DNA of 64,000 nt from Olivibacter sitiensis DSM 17696 (GCF_000427965.1 NZ_ATZA01000009.1:1-64000), one strand, 5' to 3'. Counted from the first letter of the stretch, positions 33,781-43,723 are shown. A program made the numbers and translations. The notes: generated by a model from the sequence alone, not told the origin.

Positions 33781-33820
33781 CCAAAAAGGGTCCTGAAAAA
33801 ATCTCAGGACCCTTTTTGGT
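33781..33820 (-). terminator. Bidirectional terminator after the FKBP gene
   Basis: A perfect 16-base stem (CCAAAAAGGGTCCTGA paired with TCAGGACCCTTTTTGG) has T tracts in both directions. It lies 19 bases past the FKBP stop and can also stop read-through from the susCD side. The stretch 33563-33838 holds only these two terminators. Confidence 0.85.
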
Positions 33821-33838
33821 TTTTAGTGAGCGGCTTTA

Positions 33839-34807
33839 TTATTGAGCGTCAGGAGCCGTTGTTTTGGTCGTGTCGCCAGCTGCTGCCGCTTTTTGCGGAA
33901 TGATGTTCACGATCTCTACCTTGAACGCCAATGGCGTATATGGAGGGAACATTTGGTTGCCGTTTTCGCCATAACCCAATTTTGAGGGCAATACCAATGT
34001 AGCCTTCGTGCCTTTGGGCAATAGCATCAAGCCTTCGTCCCATCCAGGTACTACGGCACCTACGCCGATAGGCAGTTTCATTGGCTCGTAGGGTTCGCGC
34101 ATGGGGTTGTACATGTTTTCTTTTTCTGCTACTTCCTTGATACTGGTATCAAAGGTTTTGCCACCCAAGAACTGGCCTTGATAGTGTACTACGATGGTGT
34201 CGCCTACTTTTGCGGGAGCGCCCTCGCCTTCTTTTTCAATGGCATATTTCAAGCCGGAAGCCGTGGTTTTGACATCAAGTTTATTCTTTTTGAGGTAGCT
34301 TTCGATTTTTCCAGCTTCGCTGTTCTTGGCTTTTTCTTTTTCTCCTTCAAAGAAAGTTTCTATTTCCTTGTTGAAGTCTTCGTCCTTTTTATTGGCTTTC
34401 TTTATTACCTTGTTGATCTTAAAAGTATAGATCATGTACTTGCCTTTCAAGTTTTCGGGGCGTGGCTGTCCGCTCTTGGCCGTCATGGTATCTAAATCCA
34501 GCTTGAAAATAGCGCTGTCTCCTTCGCCAAGCATCTCCAGTGCAGTGAACAGGTCTCCCTGAAACTGGGGCTTTTGTGCGGTAAGGAATGCAGGCTGTCC
34601 CATTTCGTAGCTGTCATACATGGTGGAGTCGCCCTCTGTCTTAATGATGGCACCCATCGAAATAAAGTCGCCCTCTTGTATTTTTTCTTTACTATCGCCG
34701 TCGATGATTTTATATTTCATCCCCCCTGCGCCGTCCGTAAACTTTTGGCAGGAAGTAACAGCCATTGAAAGTGCCGCAATAGCAGCGATAAAAAATGATT
34801 TTTTCAT
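33839..34807 (-). CDS. FKBP-type peptidyl-prolyl isomerase lipoprotein
   Basis: A periplasmic or surface-anchored folding helper. The 322-residue protein has a lipobox (ALSMAVTSC at about 12-20). The N-terminal half resembles a degenerate FKBP domain (IQEGDFISMGAIIKTEGDST), followed by a Lys/Glu-rich helical linker, and the C-terminal half is a complete FKBP domain: VGDTIVVHYQGQFLGGKTFD near 195-214, VVPGWDEGLMLLPKGTKATL near 250-269, and YGENGNQMFPPYTPLAFKVE. The tail is Ala/Thr-rich. Transcribed alone, with its own terminator. Confidence 0.9.
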   Translation of the reverse strand: MKKSFFIAAIAALSMAVTSCQKFTDGAGGMKYKIIDGDSKEKIQEGDFISMGAIIKTEGDSTMYDSYEMGQPAFLTAQKPQFQGDLFTALEMLGEGDSAIFKLDLDTMTAKSGQPRPENLKGKYMIYTFKINKVIKKANKKDEDFNKEIETFFEGEKEKAKNSEAGKIESYLKKNKLDVKTTASGLKYAIEKEGEGAPAKVGDTIVVHYQGQFLGGKTFDTSIKEVAEKENMYNPMREPYEPMKLPIGVGAVVPGWDEGLMLLPKGTKATLVLPSKLGYGENGNQMFPPYTPLAFKVEIVNIIPQKAAAAGDTTKTTAPDAQ

Positions 34808-34891
34808 TTGATTGTTCTGTTTTAATTTTTGGAACCTCTGACTGCAGTGGCAGGAAGGTCTTTTTTATGAATTTATATTGCTTTTTGTTCT

Positions 34892-35902
34892 TTACTCTAT
34901 TAAATAGTCCTTATAAAGCGGAAGGATGGACCTGAAGGACCTTTCCACTTCTTCCATGCTGGCCGTAGAGCTGCCCCCAGCGGCATTCAGGTGCCCTCCC
35001 CCGTTAAAGTATTTGCTGCATATTTCATTTGCCGGAATCTCGTCTATGGAACGCAAGGATATTTTGATGAGCTCCGACCTGTCGATAAATAGGGCGGCCA
35101 GGCGCATGCCACTTATGGAGAGCGCGTAGTTTACCAGCCCCTCGGTATCGCCCGGCATTATATCAAAACGATTTACATCTTCTTTTCTTATCAAGAAATA
35201 GGCCGTATTGTATTCGGGCACTACCACCAGGCAGTTCAATAGGCAATAGCCTAAGAAGCGAAGCCTTACTTCGGTAGCGCTGTTGTACACTTTTTCGTGG
35301 ATCTTTGAATTGGGCGCCCCCAAGGTAATGAGATCGGCCACAATAAGGTGAACCTCGGCAGTGGTAGACCTAAACCGAAAGGAGCCGGTGTCTGTCATGA
35401 TTCCAGTATAAAGACAGGCTGCGATCTCTGGGCTGATGTGCTGCCGATCGTCCATCCGATTGACAATAAAATCGTATACCAACTGTGCCGTAGCAGCAGC
35501 ATGGCTATCCCAATGTGCAAGATCTTCAAATCCCTCCGGAGCCAAGTGATGATCTATCATGATTTTCTTGCCAGGCGCATTCCTTACGGCATTTTCCATG
35601 GCATTTATGCGCGAGAGATGGTTGAAATCCAGGCAGAAGAGAAAATCGGCCTTAGCGATGAGGCTATCGGCAGTTTGTGGATCTTTTGGATATACCAAGA
35701 TATGTTCTTGGGCTGGCATCCAGCTTAGGAAATCGGGAAACTCTGAAGGTACGACGACAGTCACTTGATGTCCTTTGGATTGCAGCCAAAGGTAAAGACC
35801 CAAAGAGGATCCTAAGGCATCTCCATCGGGATTGAAGTGGGTGGTTATTAAGATGTGTTTAGGGCTTGTCAGTTCCTCTTTCAGTGCACTAATCGTCAAC
35901 AT
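34892..35902 (-). CDS. DHH-family phosphoesterase (NrnA-type nanoRNase/pAp phosphatase)
   Basis: A 336-residue enzyme with the DHH domain motifs: HFNPDGDALGSSLGLYLW at about 22-39, FLFCLDFNHL near 88-97, MIDHHLAPEGFEDL near 115-128 (the DHH signature), and DTGSFRFRST near 172-181. The DHHA1 C-terminal part carries GGGHLNAAGGSS. Family members degrade short oligoribonucleotides, pAp or cyclic-dinucleotide products. Since this genome also encodes CdaA (59583), degradation of pApA is one possible role, but sequence alone does not show it. Confidence 0.85.
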   Translation of the reverse strand: MLTISALKEELTSPKHILITTHFNPDGDALGSSLGLYLWLQSKGHQVTVVVPSEFPDFLSWMPAQEHILVYPKDPQTADSLIAKADFLFCLDFNHLSRINAMENAVRNAPGKKIMIDHHLAPEGFEDLAHWDSHAAATAQLVYDFIVNRMDDRQHISPEIAACLYTGIMTDTGSFRFRSTTAEVHLIVADLITLGAPNSKIHEKVYNSATEVRLRFLGYCLLNCLVVVPEYNTAYFLIRKEDVNRFDIMPGDTEGLVNYALSISGMRLAALFIDRSELIKISLRSIDEIPANEICSKYFNGGGHLNAAGGSSTASMEEVERSFRSILPLYKDYLIE

Positions 35903-36039
35903 GTAATCATCAAAGTGTGCAAATCTATCAATAATTTCAATACGAAACTAGGATATTTCCAATATAATACTTGCTAACAATAATGGCTACATATTTTTTA
36001 TAATTGCTTATCTAATAGCCATAATGCAAACAAAATAGT

Positions 36040-36047
36040 TATTTTTG
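36040..36047 (+). promoter_or_regulatory. -7 box of the ndk promoter
   Basis: TATTTTTG fits TAnnTTTG and is placed 27 bases before the ndk ATG, in an AT-rich intergenic region of 142 bases. A -33 TTTG is not evident. Confidence 0.4.
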
Positions 36048-36074
36048 CAGCAAAATAAAACATATAAAAAGCGA

Positions 36075-36494
36075 ATGGCTACTAATAGAACATTTACGAT
36101 GATTAAACCCGATGCGGTTGGCAATGGCCATATCGGTGCTATTTTAAACGATATCATTGCTGCTGGCTTCAAGATCGTGGCTATGAAATATACGCATCTG
36201 ACAGAGAAGAGCGCTGGCGATTTCTATGCTATCCATAAAGAGAGGCCGTTTTTTGGTGAATTGGTCGAATTTATGACATCTGGCCCCATTGTAGCTGCCA
36301 TCTTGGAGAAGGAAAATGCTGTGGAAGATTTCCGTAAGCTTATCGGTTCTACCGATCCAAAGAAGGCTGAAGAAGGCACTATACGCAATAAATATGCAGA
36401 CTCTATCGAGGCCAATGCCGTACATGGGTCGGACTCTGACGAAAATGCTGCCATAGAAGGAGATTTCTTTTTCTCCAAACTGGAACGTTTTTAA
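36075..36494 (+). CDS. ndk: Nucleoside diphosphate kinase
   Basis: Transfers the terminal phosphate between nucleoside triphosphates and diphosphates. Start chosen at 36075 ([20 protein letters not shown]), the normal N-terminus; the longer frame from 36045 overlaps the promoter. The 139-residue protein is full length, with the catalytic His in [12 protein letters not shown] near residue 117 and the usual C-terminus. Confidence 0.95.
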   Translation: MATNRTFTMIKPDAVGNGHIGAILNDIIAAGFKIVAMKYTHLTEKSAGDFYAIHKERPFFGELVEFMTSGPIVAAILEKENAVEDFRKLIGSTDPKKAEEGTIRNKYADSIEANAVHGSDSDENAAIEGDFFFSKLERF

Positions 36495-36499
36495 TAATG

Positions 36500-36529
36500 T
36501 GTAGAGACGCATGATCATGCGTCTCTACA
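36500..36529. repeat. Perfect palindrome between ndk and pdxJ
   Basis: TGTAGAGACGCATGA and its exact reverse complement form a 30-base palindrome between two convergent genes. The GTAGAGACGC...GCGTCTCTAC type is a known dispersed intergenic repeat in some bacterial genomes. It may act as a terminator in both directions but has no T tract. Confidence 0.6.
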
Positions 36530-37249
36530 TCATGGTATCAAGCAATTTTTATATTGCCTGATGGTTTCCTCCAAACCTAGATAAAGGGCATCTGCAATCA
36601 AGGCATGCCCTATACTCACTTCCAAAAGTCTTGGTATATGCTGATGAAAATAGGCCAGATTATGCAAATCCAGGTCATGACCGGCATTTAGTCCCAAGCC
36701 CACGCTTTGCGCGGTTTGTGCCGCTTTTATATATGGAAGGATGGCCTCTTCCGGATTTTTGAGATATGCCAGCGCATAGCCTTCGGTATATAGTTCCACG
36801 CGGTCCGTTTTGGTTTGTGCCGCTGCTTCTACCATTTGCGGGTCAGGATCTACGAACAGGGAAACACGTATGCCTGCTTCCTTGAATAGAGCCACCATAT
36901 CTGACAGATAGCTCTTATGCTTAATGGTATCCCAGCCATGATTGGAAGTGATCTGACCTTGTGCATCGGGAACGAGGGTGACCTGTGCCGGTTTGTTTGC
37001 CAATACCAAGTCAACGAACTTTTGCTCCTGGCAGTTGCCTTCGATGTTGAATTCCGTACGGATATGTGCCTTTAGCTCGTACACATCGCTGTAGCGAATA
37101 TGCCTTTCGTCCGGCCTAGGGTGTACCGTGATGCCGTCTGCGCCAAAGCGCTCGCAATCCAATGCTACTTGCAATACGTTGGGGTTGTTACCCCCTCTGC
37201 TGTTGCGTAGGGTAGCTATCTTGTTGATATTAACCGATAGTTTTGTCAT
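36530..37249 (-). CDS. pdxJ: Pyridoxine 5'-phosphate synthase
   Basis: Last step of de novo vitamin B6 synthesis: joins 3-amino-2-oxopropyl phosphate with deoxyxylulose 5-phosphate. The 239-residue protein has the family motifs [17 protein letters not shown] at 3-19, [17 protein letters not shown] near 34-50, [10 protein letters not shown] near 70, and the phosphate-binding [15 protein letters not shown] near 190-204. Complete and of normal length. Confidence 0.95.
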   Translation of the reverse strand: MTKLSVNINKIATLRNSRGGNNPNVLQVALDCERFGADGITVHPRPDERHIRYSDVYELKAHIRTEFNIEGNCQEQKFVDLVLANKPAQVTLVPDAQGQITSNHGWDTIKHKSYLSDMVALFKEAGIRVSLFVDPDPQMVEAAAQTKTDRVELYTEGYALAYLKNPEEAILPYIKAAQTAQSVGLGLNAGHDLDLHNLAYFHQHIPRLLEVSIGHALIADALYLGLEETIRQYKNCLIP

Positions 37250-37263
37250 ATCTGGCGAAATTG

Positions 37264-37303
37264 AAAACGCAGGAGGGCGGCGTTTGCGCCATTCTCCTGC
37301 GTT
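37264..37303 (-). terminator. Terminator of ahcY
   Basis: On the minus strand AACGCAGGAG and CTCCTGCGTT form a stem around GC-rich sequence (ATGGCGCAAACGCCGCC), followed by TTTTC. It lies 48 bases past the ahcY stop. The T tract is short. Confidence 0.6.
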
Positions 37304-37350
37304 CGGAATATTTCCTTAAAATACATTGGGACTGTTGCCCCTAAAAATTA

Positions 37351-38667
37351 TCAATAGCGGTAGGTGTCTGGCTTGAATGGACCTTCTACGGATACGCCAA
37401 TGTAGGCTGCTTGCTCTTCGCTCAGTGTTTCTAGCTCTACGCCGATCTTTGCCAGGTGTAGGCGGGCCACCTTCTCGTCCAAGTGTTTGGGGAGTGTGTA
37501 CACTTTGTTTTCGTACTGATCGGTGTGGTTCCAAAGTTCTATCTGGGCCAGCGTCTGGTTGGTGAATGAGTTGCTCATTACAAATGACGGGTGGCCTGTG
37601 GCACAGCCAAGATTGACCAAGCGGCCTTCGGCCAAAAGAATGATATCTTTGCCATCGATCGTGTATTTGTCTACCTGTGGTTTTATCTCGATCTTGCTGT
37701 TTCCGTAATTTTTATTGAGCCAGGCCACGTCTATCTCATTATCGAAATGCCCGATATTGCAAACCACTGCCTTATCTTTCATCGCCTTGAAATGTTCTGG
37801 GCGCACGATATCTTTATTGCCCGTGGCCGTCACGATGATGTCGGCCTCTTTAACGGCCGTAGCAAGTTTCTTTACCTCATAGCCTTCCATAGCTGCCTGT
37901 AAAGCACAGATGGGATCTATCTCCGTGACGATAACCCGTACACCTGCACTTCTGAGAGACTCGGCAGATCCCTTACCCACATCGCCGTAACCGGCTACCA
38001 CTGCTACCTTCCCAGCCAGCATCAAGTCTGTGGCACGGCGGATGGCATCTACCAAGGATTCGCGGCAACCATACTTATTGTCAAATTTGGATTTGGTGAC
38101 CGAATCGTTCACATTGAAGGCAGGCAAATGCAAGGTGCCATTTTTCATGCGCTCATATAGGCGGTGGACACCAGTGGTGGTCTCTTCGGAAAGACCCCTT
38201 ATGCCCGCTATCAGTTCGGGATATTTATCAAAGACCATATTGGTAAGGTCGCCCCCATCGTCCAATATCATGTTCAATGGTTTTTGGTCTTCCCCGAAAT
38301 GAAGCGTCTGTTCTATACACCAGTCAAACTCTTCTTCGCTAAGGCCCTTCCATGCATATACCGAGATGCCGGCAGCGGCAATGGCGGCAGCGGCATGGTC
38401 TTGGGTAGAAAAGATATTGCAGGAAGACCAGCTAACTTCGGCTCCTAGGGCCGTCAGCGTTTCTATCAATACGGCGGTTTGGATGGTCATGTGCAGGCAG
38501 CCCGCTATGCGTGCGCCAGCCAAAGGCTTAGAAGCACCGTACTCTTCGCGAAGCGCCATAAGGCCCGGCATTTCGGCCTCGGCCAATTCGATTTCCTTGC
38601 GGCCCCATTCGGCCAATGTGATGTCCTTTACTTTGTAAGGAACGTATTTCGTCTCTACTGATGACAT
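37351..38667 (-). CDS. ahcY: Adenosylhomocysteinase
   Basis: Hydrolyses S-adenosylhomocysteine to homocysteine and adenosine using bound NAD. The 438-residue protein is full length: [20 protein letters not shown] near 56-75, DDGGDLTNM near 136, [20 protein letters not shown] near 186-205, the NAD-binding [17 protein letters not shown] near 227-243, and the C-terminal FKPDTYRY. I looked for a SAH riboswitch in the 227 bases upstream (38668-38894) and saw no convincing one. Confidence 0.95.
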   Translation of the reverse strand: MSSVETKYVPYKVKDITLAEWGRKEIELAEAEMPGLMALREEYGASKPLAGARIAGCLHMTIQTAVLIETLTALGAEVSWSSCNIFSTQDHAAAAIAAAGISVYAWKGLSEEEFDWCIEQTLHFGEDQKPLNMILDDGGDLTNMVFDKYPELIAGIRGLSEETTTGVHRLYERMKNGTLHLPAFNVNDSVTKSKFDNKYGCRESLVDAIRRATDLMLAGKVAVVAGYGDVGKGSAESLRSAGVRVIVTEIDPICALQAAMEGYEVKKLATAVKEADIIVTATGNKDIVRPEHFKAMKDKAVVCNIGHFDNEIDVAWLNKNYGNSKIEIKPQVDKYTIDGKDIILLAEGRLVNLGCATGHPSFVMSNSFTNQTLAQIELWNHTDQYENKVYTLPKHLDEKVARLHLAKIGVELETLSEEQAAYIGVSVEGPFKPDTYRY

Positions 38668-38894
38668 GCGGTATTGTTTTAAATCCTAAATTATTATATT
38701 TATCCTTGGCCCTTTCAAATTGCCAACACAGTCTATGCCAGCGACAGTTCATCTAGCCGCGAGATGCAAAATTACTAAATCTGCAAAGATTTTCATGTAG
38801 GCACAATGCAATATCTTTTTATTATCATTTTAAAATCCATACATTTAACCCATCCAATGAGATAATCGTTTGACCACTTTAATAGTTTGATAGC

Positions 38895-39692
38895 ATGACC
38901 AAGCAAGAAATGTTGTCAAGGCAAGATGAATTGCAGCAGATATACCTTAAGTTGTTTGCCGAAAGGGACGAGTTGCTCGTGTGGAGCAGGGAGATGCTTA
39001 CTGCGATATATACAACTTCCATAGGCCGCCTCCGTATGGAAATATTTCATGTACAGCTGAAAATTAAGATTATGCGTAGCCAGATCAAACTGGTACACGA
39101 CCTGCTGTATGCGGGTAGGAAGCCTATCTTCGATCGCATAGACAGCAAGATAAAAAATCGCTTTGCAGAAGTCGACAAGCAGTTTGCCGTTCAGATGGAG
39201 GAGGTGGATAGGGCCTATGATGAGTACCTAGCGCCGGGAGCGAAACAAAGGGACGATGAACTGCGCAAACATTTTATGTCTATTGCCGTACTTCTTCTTC
39301 CCGATTTGTTCGTGAATCCAAGCTTTGAACAGAGAAGGATGTGGGAAGAAGCAAAGGAAACCTATGCTAAGCGTGATATGGGCAAACTAAAGTCTTTGGA
39401 GCTGATTTGCCGAAATGCGCCGTTCCCCCTGCCAGAGGCAGAAGAAAGCGCGAGTTCTGAAGAGTTGTGTGGGCATGTCAATAGACTGGAGCACCTTATA
39501 GATCACTTGCAATCAGACTTGAACGTGTTGCGCGAAAGCTACCCCTTTACGATGGAGCACCAGCTCTTGAACACAAAATGGGTAAAACAGCAACAGCAGG
39601 TGGACACCGCCGAGCTCCAAAAACTCAAGGATCGGCTGTACGAGCTAGAGCATGAATATGAGACTTTGAAATTGACCTACGGGAGCGATTAG
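38895..39692 (+). CDS. Coiled-coil hypothetical protein, 265 residues
   Basis: A soluble, highly charged helical protein with long coiled-coil stretches at both ends: KQEMLSRQDELQQIYLKLFA near the start and ELQKLKDRLYELEHEYETLK near the end. Middle: FDRIDSKIKNRFAEVDKQFA and LEHLIDHLQSDLNVLRESYP. No catalytic motif or signal peptide. Not recognised. It stands between ahcY (divergent) and the permease operon, 127 bases before the permease, so it is probably separate. Confidence 0.65.
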   Translation: MTKQEMLSRQDELQQIYLKLFAERDELLVWSREMLTAIYTTSIGRLRMEIFHVQLKIKIMRSQIKLVHDLLYAGRKPIFDRIDSKIKNRFAEVDKQFAVQMEEVDRAYDEYLAPGAKQRDDELRKHFMSIAVLLLPDLFVNPSFEQRRMWEEAKETYAKRDMGKLKSLELICRNAPFPLPEAEESASSEELCGHVNRLEHLIDHLQSDLNVLRESYPFTMEHQLLNTKWVKQQQQVDTAELQKLKDRLYELEHEYETLKLTYGSD

Positions 39693-39819
39693 ATAGTCAA
39701 TAACCATAATAAAATCGATTTAGGCTGAAAACAGGGCGATAAGGTGTTGAAAAGATTACCTATCGTAAGACGTTTTGTGGGGGTTGAAAGAGCTTTTTGA
39801 ATTTTTGAACACAATAAGC

Positions 39820-41127
39820 ATGAGCCAATCTGCTAAACTAAAGAAAACACTCACTCCCTTTGCCCTGTGGGCGCTGGGCGTGGGTTACGTCATCTCGGGC
39901 ATGTACTTCGGGTGGAACCTCGGACTGGAGAAGGGAGGTACCTTGGGCATGGCCCTGGCTACGATAGTGATTATGTTCATGTACGTGGCCTTCACCTTCA
40001 GCTATACCGAGTTGGCTTGTGCCATTCCCAAGGCGGGCGGCGTATTTGACTATGCTGGCAGCGTGCTAGGCAAGGACATTGCCTTTATCTCGGGCATTGC
40101 GCAAACGGTGGAGTTTGTCTTTGCGCCACCGGCCATTGCCTTCGCCATCGGTGCTTATTTCAACGCCTTCTTTCCCGATGTCCCCATTTTGGGGACGGCC
40201 ATGGTGGCCTACCTGGTTTTTACGGCACTGAATATCATCGGCGTTAAAGCGGCGGCTACCTTTGAGATGGTCATCACGGTACTGGCCGTGGGCGAACTAT
40301 TGATATTCGTGGGCGTGGCGGCGCCAAGTTTTGAAGCGGAGAACCTCGTGCGCAATGCTTTTCCCAATGGTTGGGCGGGAGCGTTTGCCGCCATACCTTT
40401 TGCCATCTGGTTTTTTCTGGGCATCGAGGGGATCGCAAATGTGGCAGAGGAAACCAGGAATCCGCAAAGGGATATCCAAAAAGGATTTGGATGGGCCATA
40501 TTTACGCTGGCCATGCTCTGTGTGCTGGTGTTCTTGTCTGCCGTGGGCGTGGGCGGTTGGGAAGCCATCGTATATAGAAATGGTGTTGACGGCGAAACAT
40601 CGGACTCGCCCTTACCCCTGGCACTGTCCATGGTGACGGGAGAAAACCATCTGCTGTATCATTTGCTCATTACCGTAGGGCTTTTTGGCTTGATAGCCTC
40701 TTTTCACGGGCTTATACTGGCCGCGGGGCGCTCTACCTACGAAATGGGTAGGGCAAGGAATTTTCCGCCATTGTTTGGGCGAATATCCGAGAAGTTCCAT
40801 ACGCCGGCCTATGCCCTTTTGGGCAATATGGTAGTGGGCATGCTGGCACTTTTATCTGGCAAGACGGGAGAGATTATTACGCTTTCGGTATTCGGGGCAC
40901 TCACGCTCTATGTCATCGCTATGGTGGCCCTCATCAGGTTGAGAAAGGAGCAGCCCGATATGGAACGCCCCTTTCGCGTGCCCGTCTACCCCTTTTTCCC
41001 CATTAGTGTACTGGTTATCGGTATCGTCTCCCTGGTTTCTATGTTCTATTACAACCTGGAAATTGGTCTTATCTACTTGCTTATTCTATTTGTATCGTAC
41101 TGCATATTTAAATTGTTCAAGAAATGA
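39820..41127 (+). CDS. APC-family amine/amino acid permease (ethanolamine-permease-like)
   Basis: Start placed at 39820 (MSQSAKLKKTLTPFALWALG); the open frame extends to a TTG at 39775 without support. The 435-residue protein has about 12 membrane helices and APC-family motifs: GVGYVISGMYFGWNLGLEKG near 20-39, ELACAIPKAGGVFDYAGSVL near 66-85, and ANVAEETRNPQRDIQKGF near 205-222. The early 'GVGYVISGxYFGWNxGL' is what I recall of ethanolamine permeases (Eat). It heads an operon for gamma-glutamyl-linked catabolism and overlaps the next gene by 4 bases, so it is likely the substrate importer. Confidence 0.8.
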   Translation: MSQSAKLKKTLTPFALWALGVGYVISGMYFGWNLGLEKGGTLGMALATIVIMFMYVAFTFSYTELACAIPKAGGVFDYAGSVLGKDIAFISGIAQTVEFVFAPPAIAFAIGAYFNAFFPDVPILGTAMVAYLVFTALNIIGVKAAATFEMVITVLAVGELLIFVGVAAPSFEAENLVRNAFPNGWAGAFAAIPFAIWFFLGIEGIANVAEETRNPQRDIQKGFGWAIFTLAMLCVLVFLSAVGVGGWEAIVYRNGVDGETSDSPLPLALSMVTGENHLLYHLLITVGLFGLIASFHGLILAAGRSTYEMGRARNFPPLFGRISEKFHTPAYALLGNMVVGMLALLSGKTGEIITLSVFGALTLYVIAMVALIRLRKEQPDMERPFRVPVYPFFPISVLVIGIVSLVSMFYYNLEIGLIYLLILFVSYCIFKLFKK

Positions 41128-42482
41128 CTTCTGCACAGATAAAAGAATATATCGACCAGCATCCATCAGGCAAGGTGAAGCTTGCCGCAGCAGATATAGA
41201 TGGCATATTGAGGGGAAAGTATATCTCCACCGAAAAGTTCAACGCCTTGTCTACTGGTGCAATGGGTTTTTGCGATGTGGTGTTCGGTTGGGACATGGGC
41301 GATTTGGCCTATGAAAATAGCCAGTTTACGGGATGGCACACCGGTTATCCCGATATGCCTTTGAAGCTCGATTTCAGTACCTTTCGCAAGGTGCCTTGGG
41401 AAGATAATGTGCCGTTCTTCTTGGGCGATTTTTACGATGCGGAGGATAATCCTTCATCGGTGTGTCCGCGGCAACTGCTCCGAAAAGTGATTGGCCATTG
41501 TGAAGAGCTTGGTTTCAAACCTTTCTTTTCGCAGGAATTTGAATGGTTCAACTTCGAGGAGACGGCCGATAGCTTTGCACAGAAAGGCTATCGCGATCCC
41601 AAACCCCTCACGCCTGGCATGTTTGGCTATTCCATATTGAGGAGCACGCTTAAAAATGAGTTTATCTCCGATTTGTTTCGATTGCTGAAGCAGTTCGATA
41701 TCCCATTGGAGGGACTGCATACGGAGACAGGCCCCGGCGTCTACGAGGCGGCCATCACCTATTCGGAAGCGCTGGAAGCGGCCGATAGGGCGGTCTTGTT
41801 CAAGACCGCCGTGAAAGAAATAGCCTATAAGCATGGCATCATGGCCACCTTTATGGCTAAGTGGAACGAAAACTTACCGGGCTGCAGTGGGCATGTGCAC
41901 CAAAGCCTGTGGGATGCCGAGGGAAAGAGGAATCTCTTTTTCGAGGGTGAGGGTACGCATAAAATCAGTAGCTTGATGCAGCAGTATATTGCCGGACAAC
42001 TACATTGTCTGCCCCATGTACTGCCCATGTACGCCCCAACAGTTAATAGTTATAAACGCCTGGTAGAAGGCGCCTGGGCGCCCACGACGCTCACCTGGGG
42101 AGTGGATAACAGGACAGTGGCCTTGCGGGTCCTCTCTGGCGGAGCGAAATCCACAAGATTGGAAACGCGCGTGGTGGGCTCGGACACCAATCCCTACCTG
42201 GCCATGGCGGCCTGCTTGGCTTCGGGTTTATATGGCATCAAGCATGGCCTTGAGCTAGGGCAGCCAGCCACGGTGGGCAACGGTTACCGCGACCATTCGA
42301 ACGGAACCTTGCCCGTCAACCTGCATGAGGCTACCCAGCAGATGAAACAGTCGGACGTCGCCAAGGAACTGTTTGGTGAGGCTTTTGTGGACCATTTTTG
42401 CCGTACCCGCGAATGGGAATGGCAACAATTTGCCAAGGTGGTGACCGATTGGGAACTGAGAAGATATTTTGAGATTATTTGA
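41124..42482 (+). CDS. Glutamine synthetase-like gamma-glutamyl ligase (PuuA/GlnT type)
   Basis: Predicted to link glutamate through its gamma-carboxyl to an amine with ATP. The 452-residue protein has the GS fold: ETGPGVYEAAITYSEALEAA near 200-219, CSGHVHQSLWD near 253-263, and NSYKRLVEGAWAP near 308-320, where true glutamine synthetases usually carry NSYKRLVPGFEAP. N-terminal DGILRGKYISTEKF fits PuuA-like enzymes. The neighbours (permease, two dehydrogenases, PuuD hydrolase) point to gamma-glutamylation of an imported amine rather than ammonia assimilation. Start overlaps the permease stop (ATGA). Confidence 0.85.
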   Translation: MTSAQIKEYIDQHPSGKVKLAAADIDGILRGKYISTEKFNALSTGAMGFCDVVFGWDMGDLAYENSQFTGWHTGYPDMPLKLDFSTFRKVPWEDNVPFFLGDFYDAEDNPSSVCPRQLLRKVIGHCEELGFKPFFSQEFEWFNFEETADSFAQKGYRDPKPLTPGMFGYSILRSTLKNEFISDLFRLLKQFDIPLEGLHTETGPGVYEAAITYSEALEAADRAVLFKTAVKEIAYKHGIMATFMAKWNENLPGCSGHVHQSLWDAEGKRNLFFEGEGTHKISSLMQQYIAGQLHCLPHVLPMYAPTVNSYKRLVEGAWAPTTLTWGVDNRTVALRVLSGGAKSTRLETRVVGSDTNPYLAMAACLASGLYGIKHGLELGQPATVGNGYRDHSNGTLPVNLHEATQQMKQSDVAKELFGEAFVDHFCRTREWEWQQFAKVVTDWELRRYFEII

Positions 42483-42530
42483 TTTTGAGATGTGCGACAT
42501 GAGATATGCGACGTGCGATATGAGATTTAG
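42483..42530. repeat. Short degenerate tandem repeat between ligase and alcohol dehydrogenase
   Basis: Units like GAGATGTGCGACAT, GAGATATGCGACGT and GCGATATGAGAT follow one another over about 45 bases. Such GAGAT/TGCGA strings are frequent in intergenic regions of Bacteroidota. No gene or hairpin; meaning unknown. Confidence 0.45.
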
Positions 42531-42574
42531 GCTTTAGTCTTTTTTACTTTTGATTTTTTACTTGGCAACAGCAA

Positions 42575-43723
42575 ATGGATTTATATCAAATAGTACAATT
42601 CAACATACCGACTACTATCCGTTTTGGGTGTGGGGCAGTAAAGGAACTTCCTGCTTATCTTCAAAGCAATGGTCTCCAAAGGCCGCTGGTGGTGACCGAC
42701 CCCATCATCGCCCAGCTGCCCTTTTTCAAGGAGATTATAGATGATCTGCAGAGCAGAGGCATGAGCGTGGAGGTCTTTTGCGACACCCACAAAAATCCCG
42801 TCAAGAGCGATGTCTACAAAGGAACGGAAGTCTGGGACAATACCAATCGGGACAGCATCATCGGGATAGGTGGTGGAGCGGCACTGGATATAGCGCGAGC
42901 CATTACCCTGCGTGTCAACCACCGGGAAGATCTCTTCAAATACGACGACTTGATAGGTGGCGATATCTATGTCACCAATGAGGTGCCGCATTTCATTACC
43001 ATTCCTACCACGGCGGGTACGGGTAGCGAGGTGGGACGCAGCGCCATCATTGCCGATGACGAGACGCATCAAAAGCGCATCCTCTTCTCGCCCAAGCTCA
43101 TGGCCAAGGTGGTCTTTGCTGACCCTTTGCTTACGATGGGATTGCCCCCGGCGGTGACTGCTGCTACAGGCATGGATGCCCTCACGCATAACATGGAGGC
43201 TTTCTTGGCCAAGAATTATAATCCCATTTGCGATGGCATCGCCCTAGAGGGTATGCGGCTCATTGCCCAATCGCTGGAAGATGCGGTGTTACGACCCGAT
43301 GAGGCATCGAGAAGTAAGATGCTCCTGGCGTCCATGATGGGGGCCATTGCCTTCCAAAAGGGCCTGGGCGTGGTGCATTCCCTGGCGCATCCACTGTCTT
43401 CCCTGTTAGATACGCACCACGGGTTGGCCAATGCCGTCAACCTGCCCTATGGCCTGGCTTTCAATGTAGACGGTCATGAGGAACGTTTCGTGCGGATGGC
43501 CCATAGCTTGGGCCTGGCAGAAGCAAGTGGCGAAGCGGTGATCCGATATGTGGTGGGGCTCAACGAGCGCATCGGTATTCCGTATAGGTTGCGCGATATA
43601 GGGGTCAAGGAGGAGCACTTGGATACCTTGGCCGATTTGGCCGAGGCCGATTTCGCACATCCCAATAATCCCAAGCCCGTGAGCAGGGACGATTTCAGGA
43701 AATTGTACCAAAAGGCGTTATGA
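42575..43723 (+). CDS. Iron-containing (group III) alcohol dehydrogenase
   Basis: Oxidises an alcohol to an aldehyde with NAD(P), probably gamma-glutamylated amino alcohol in this operon. The 382-residue protein has the family motifs: GGGAALDIARAI near 92-103, TIPTTAGTGSEVGRSAI near 139-155, and metal ligands in GMDALTHNMEA near 197-207 and HSLAHPLSSLLDTHHG near 268-283. Start at 42575 (MDLYQIVQFNIPTTIRFGCG) is the standard N-terminus. It overlaps the next gene by 4 bases. Confidence 0.9.
   Translation: MDLYQIVQFNIPTTIRFGCGAVKELPAYLQSNGLQRPLVVTDPIIAQLPFFKEIIDDLQSRGMSVEVFCDTHKNPVKSDVYKGTEVWDNTNRDSIIGIGGGAALDIARAITLRVNHREDLFKYDDLIGGDIYVTNEVPHFITIPTTAGTGSEVGRSAIIADDETHQKRILFSPKLMAKVVFADPLLTMGLPPAVTAATGMDALTHNMEAFLAKNYNPICDGIALEGMRLIAQSLEDAVLRPDEASRSKMLLASMMGAIAFQKGLGVVHSLAHPLSSLLDTHHGLANAVNLPYGLAFNVDGHEERFVRMAHSLGLAEASGEAVIRYVVGLNERIGIPYRLRDIGVKEEHLDTLADLAEADFAHPNNPKPVSRDDFRKLYQKAL

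Noticed and set aside
38668..38894. SAH riboswitch before ahcY
   Set aside because: I looked for the conserved core in the leader on the minus strand and found no convincing stem pattern.
41124..42482. Ordinary glutamine synthetase for ammonia assimilation
   Set aside because: Operon context and the altered NSYKRLVEGAWAP segment favour a gamma-glutamyl ligase for an amine; kept as an alternative only.
42581..43189. 202-residue open frame on the minus strand
   Set aside because: Antisense to the iron-type alcohol dehydrogenase; His/Arg-rich shadow composition.
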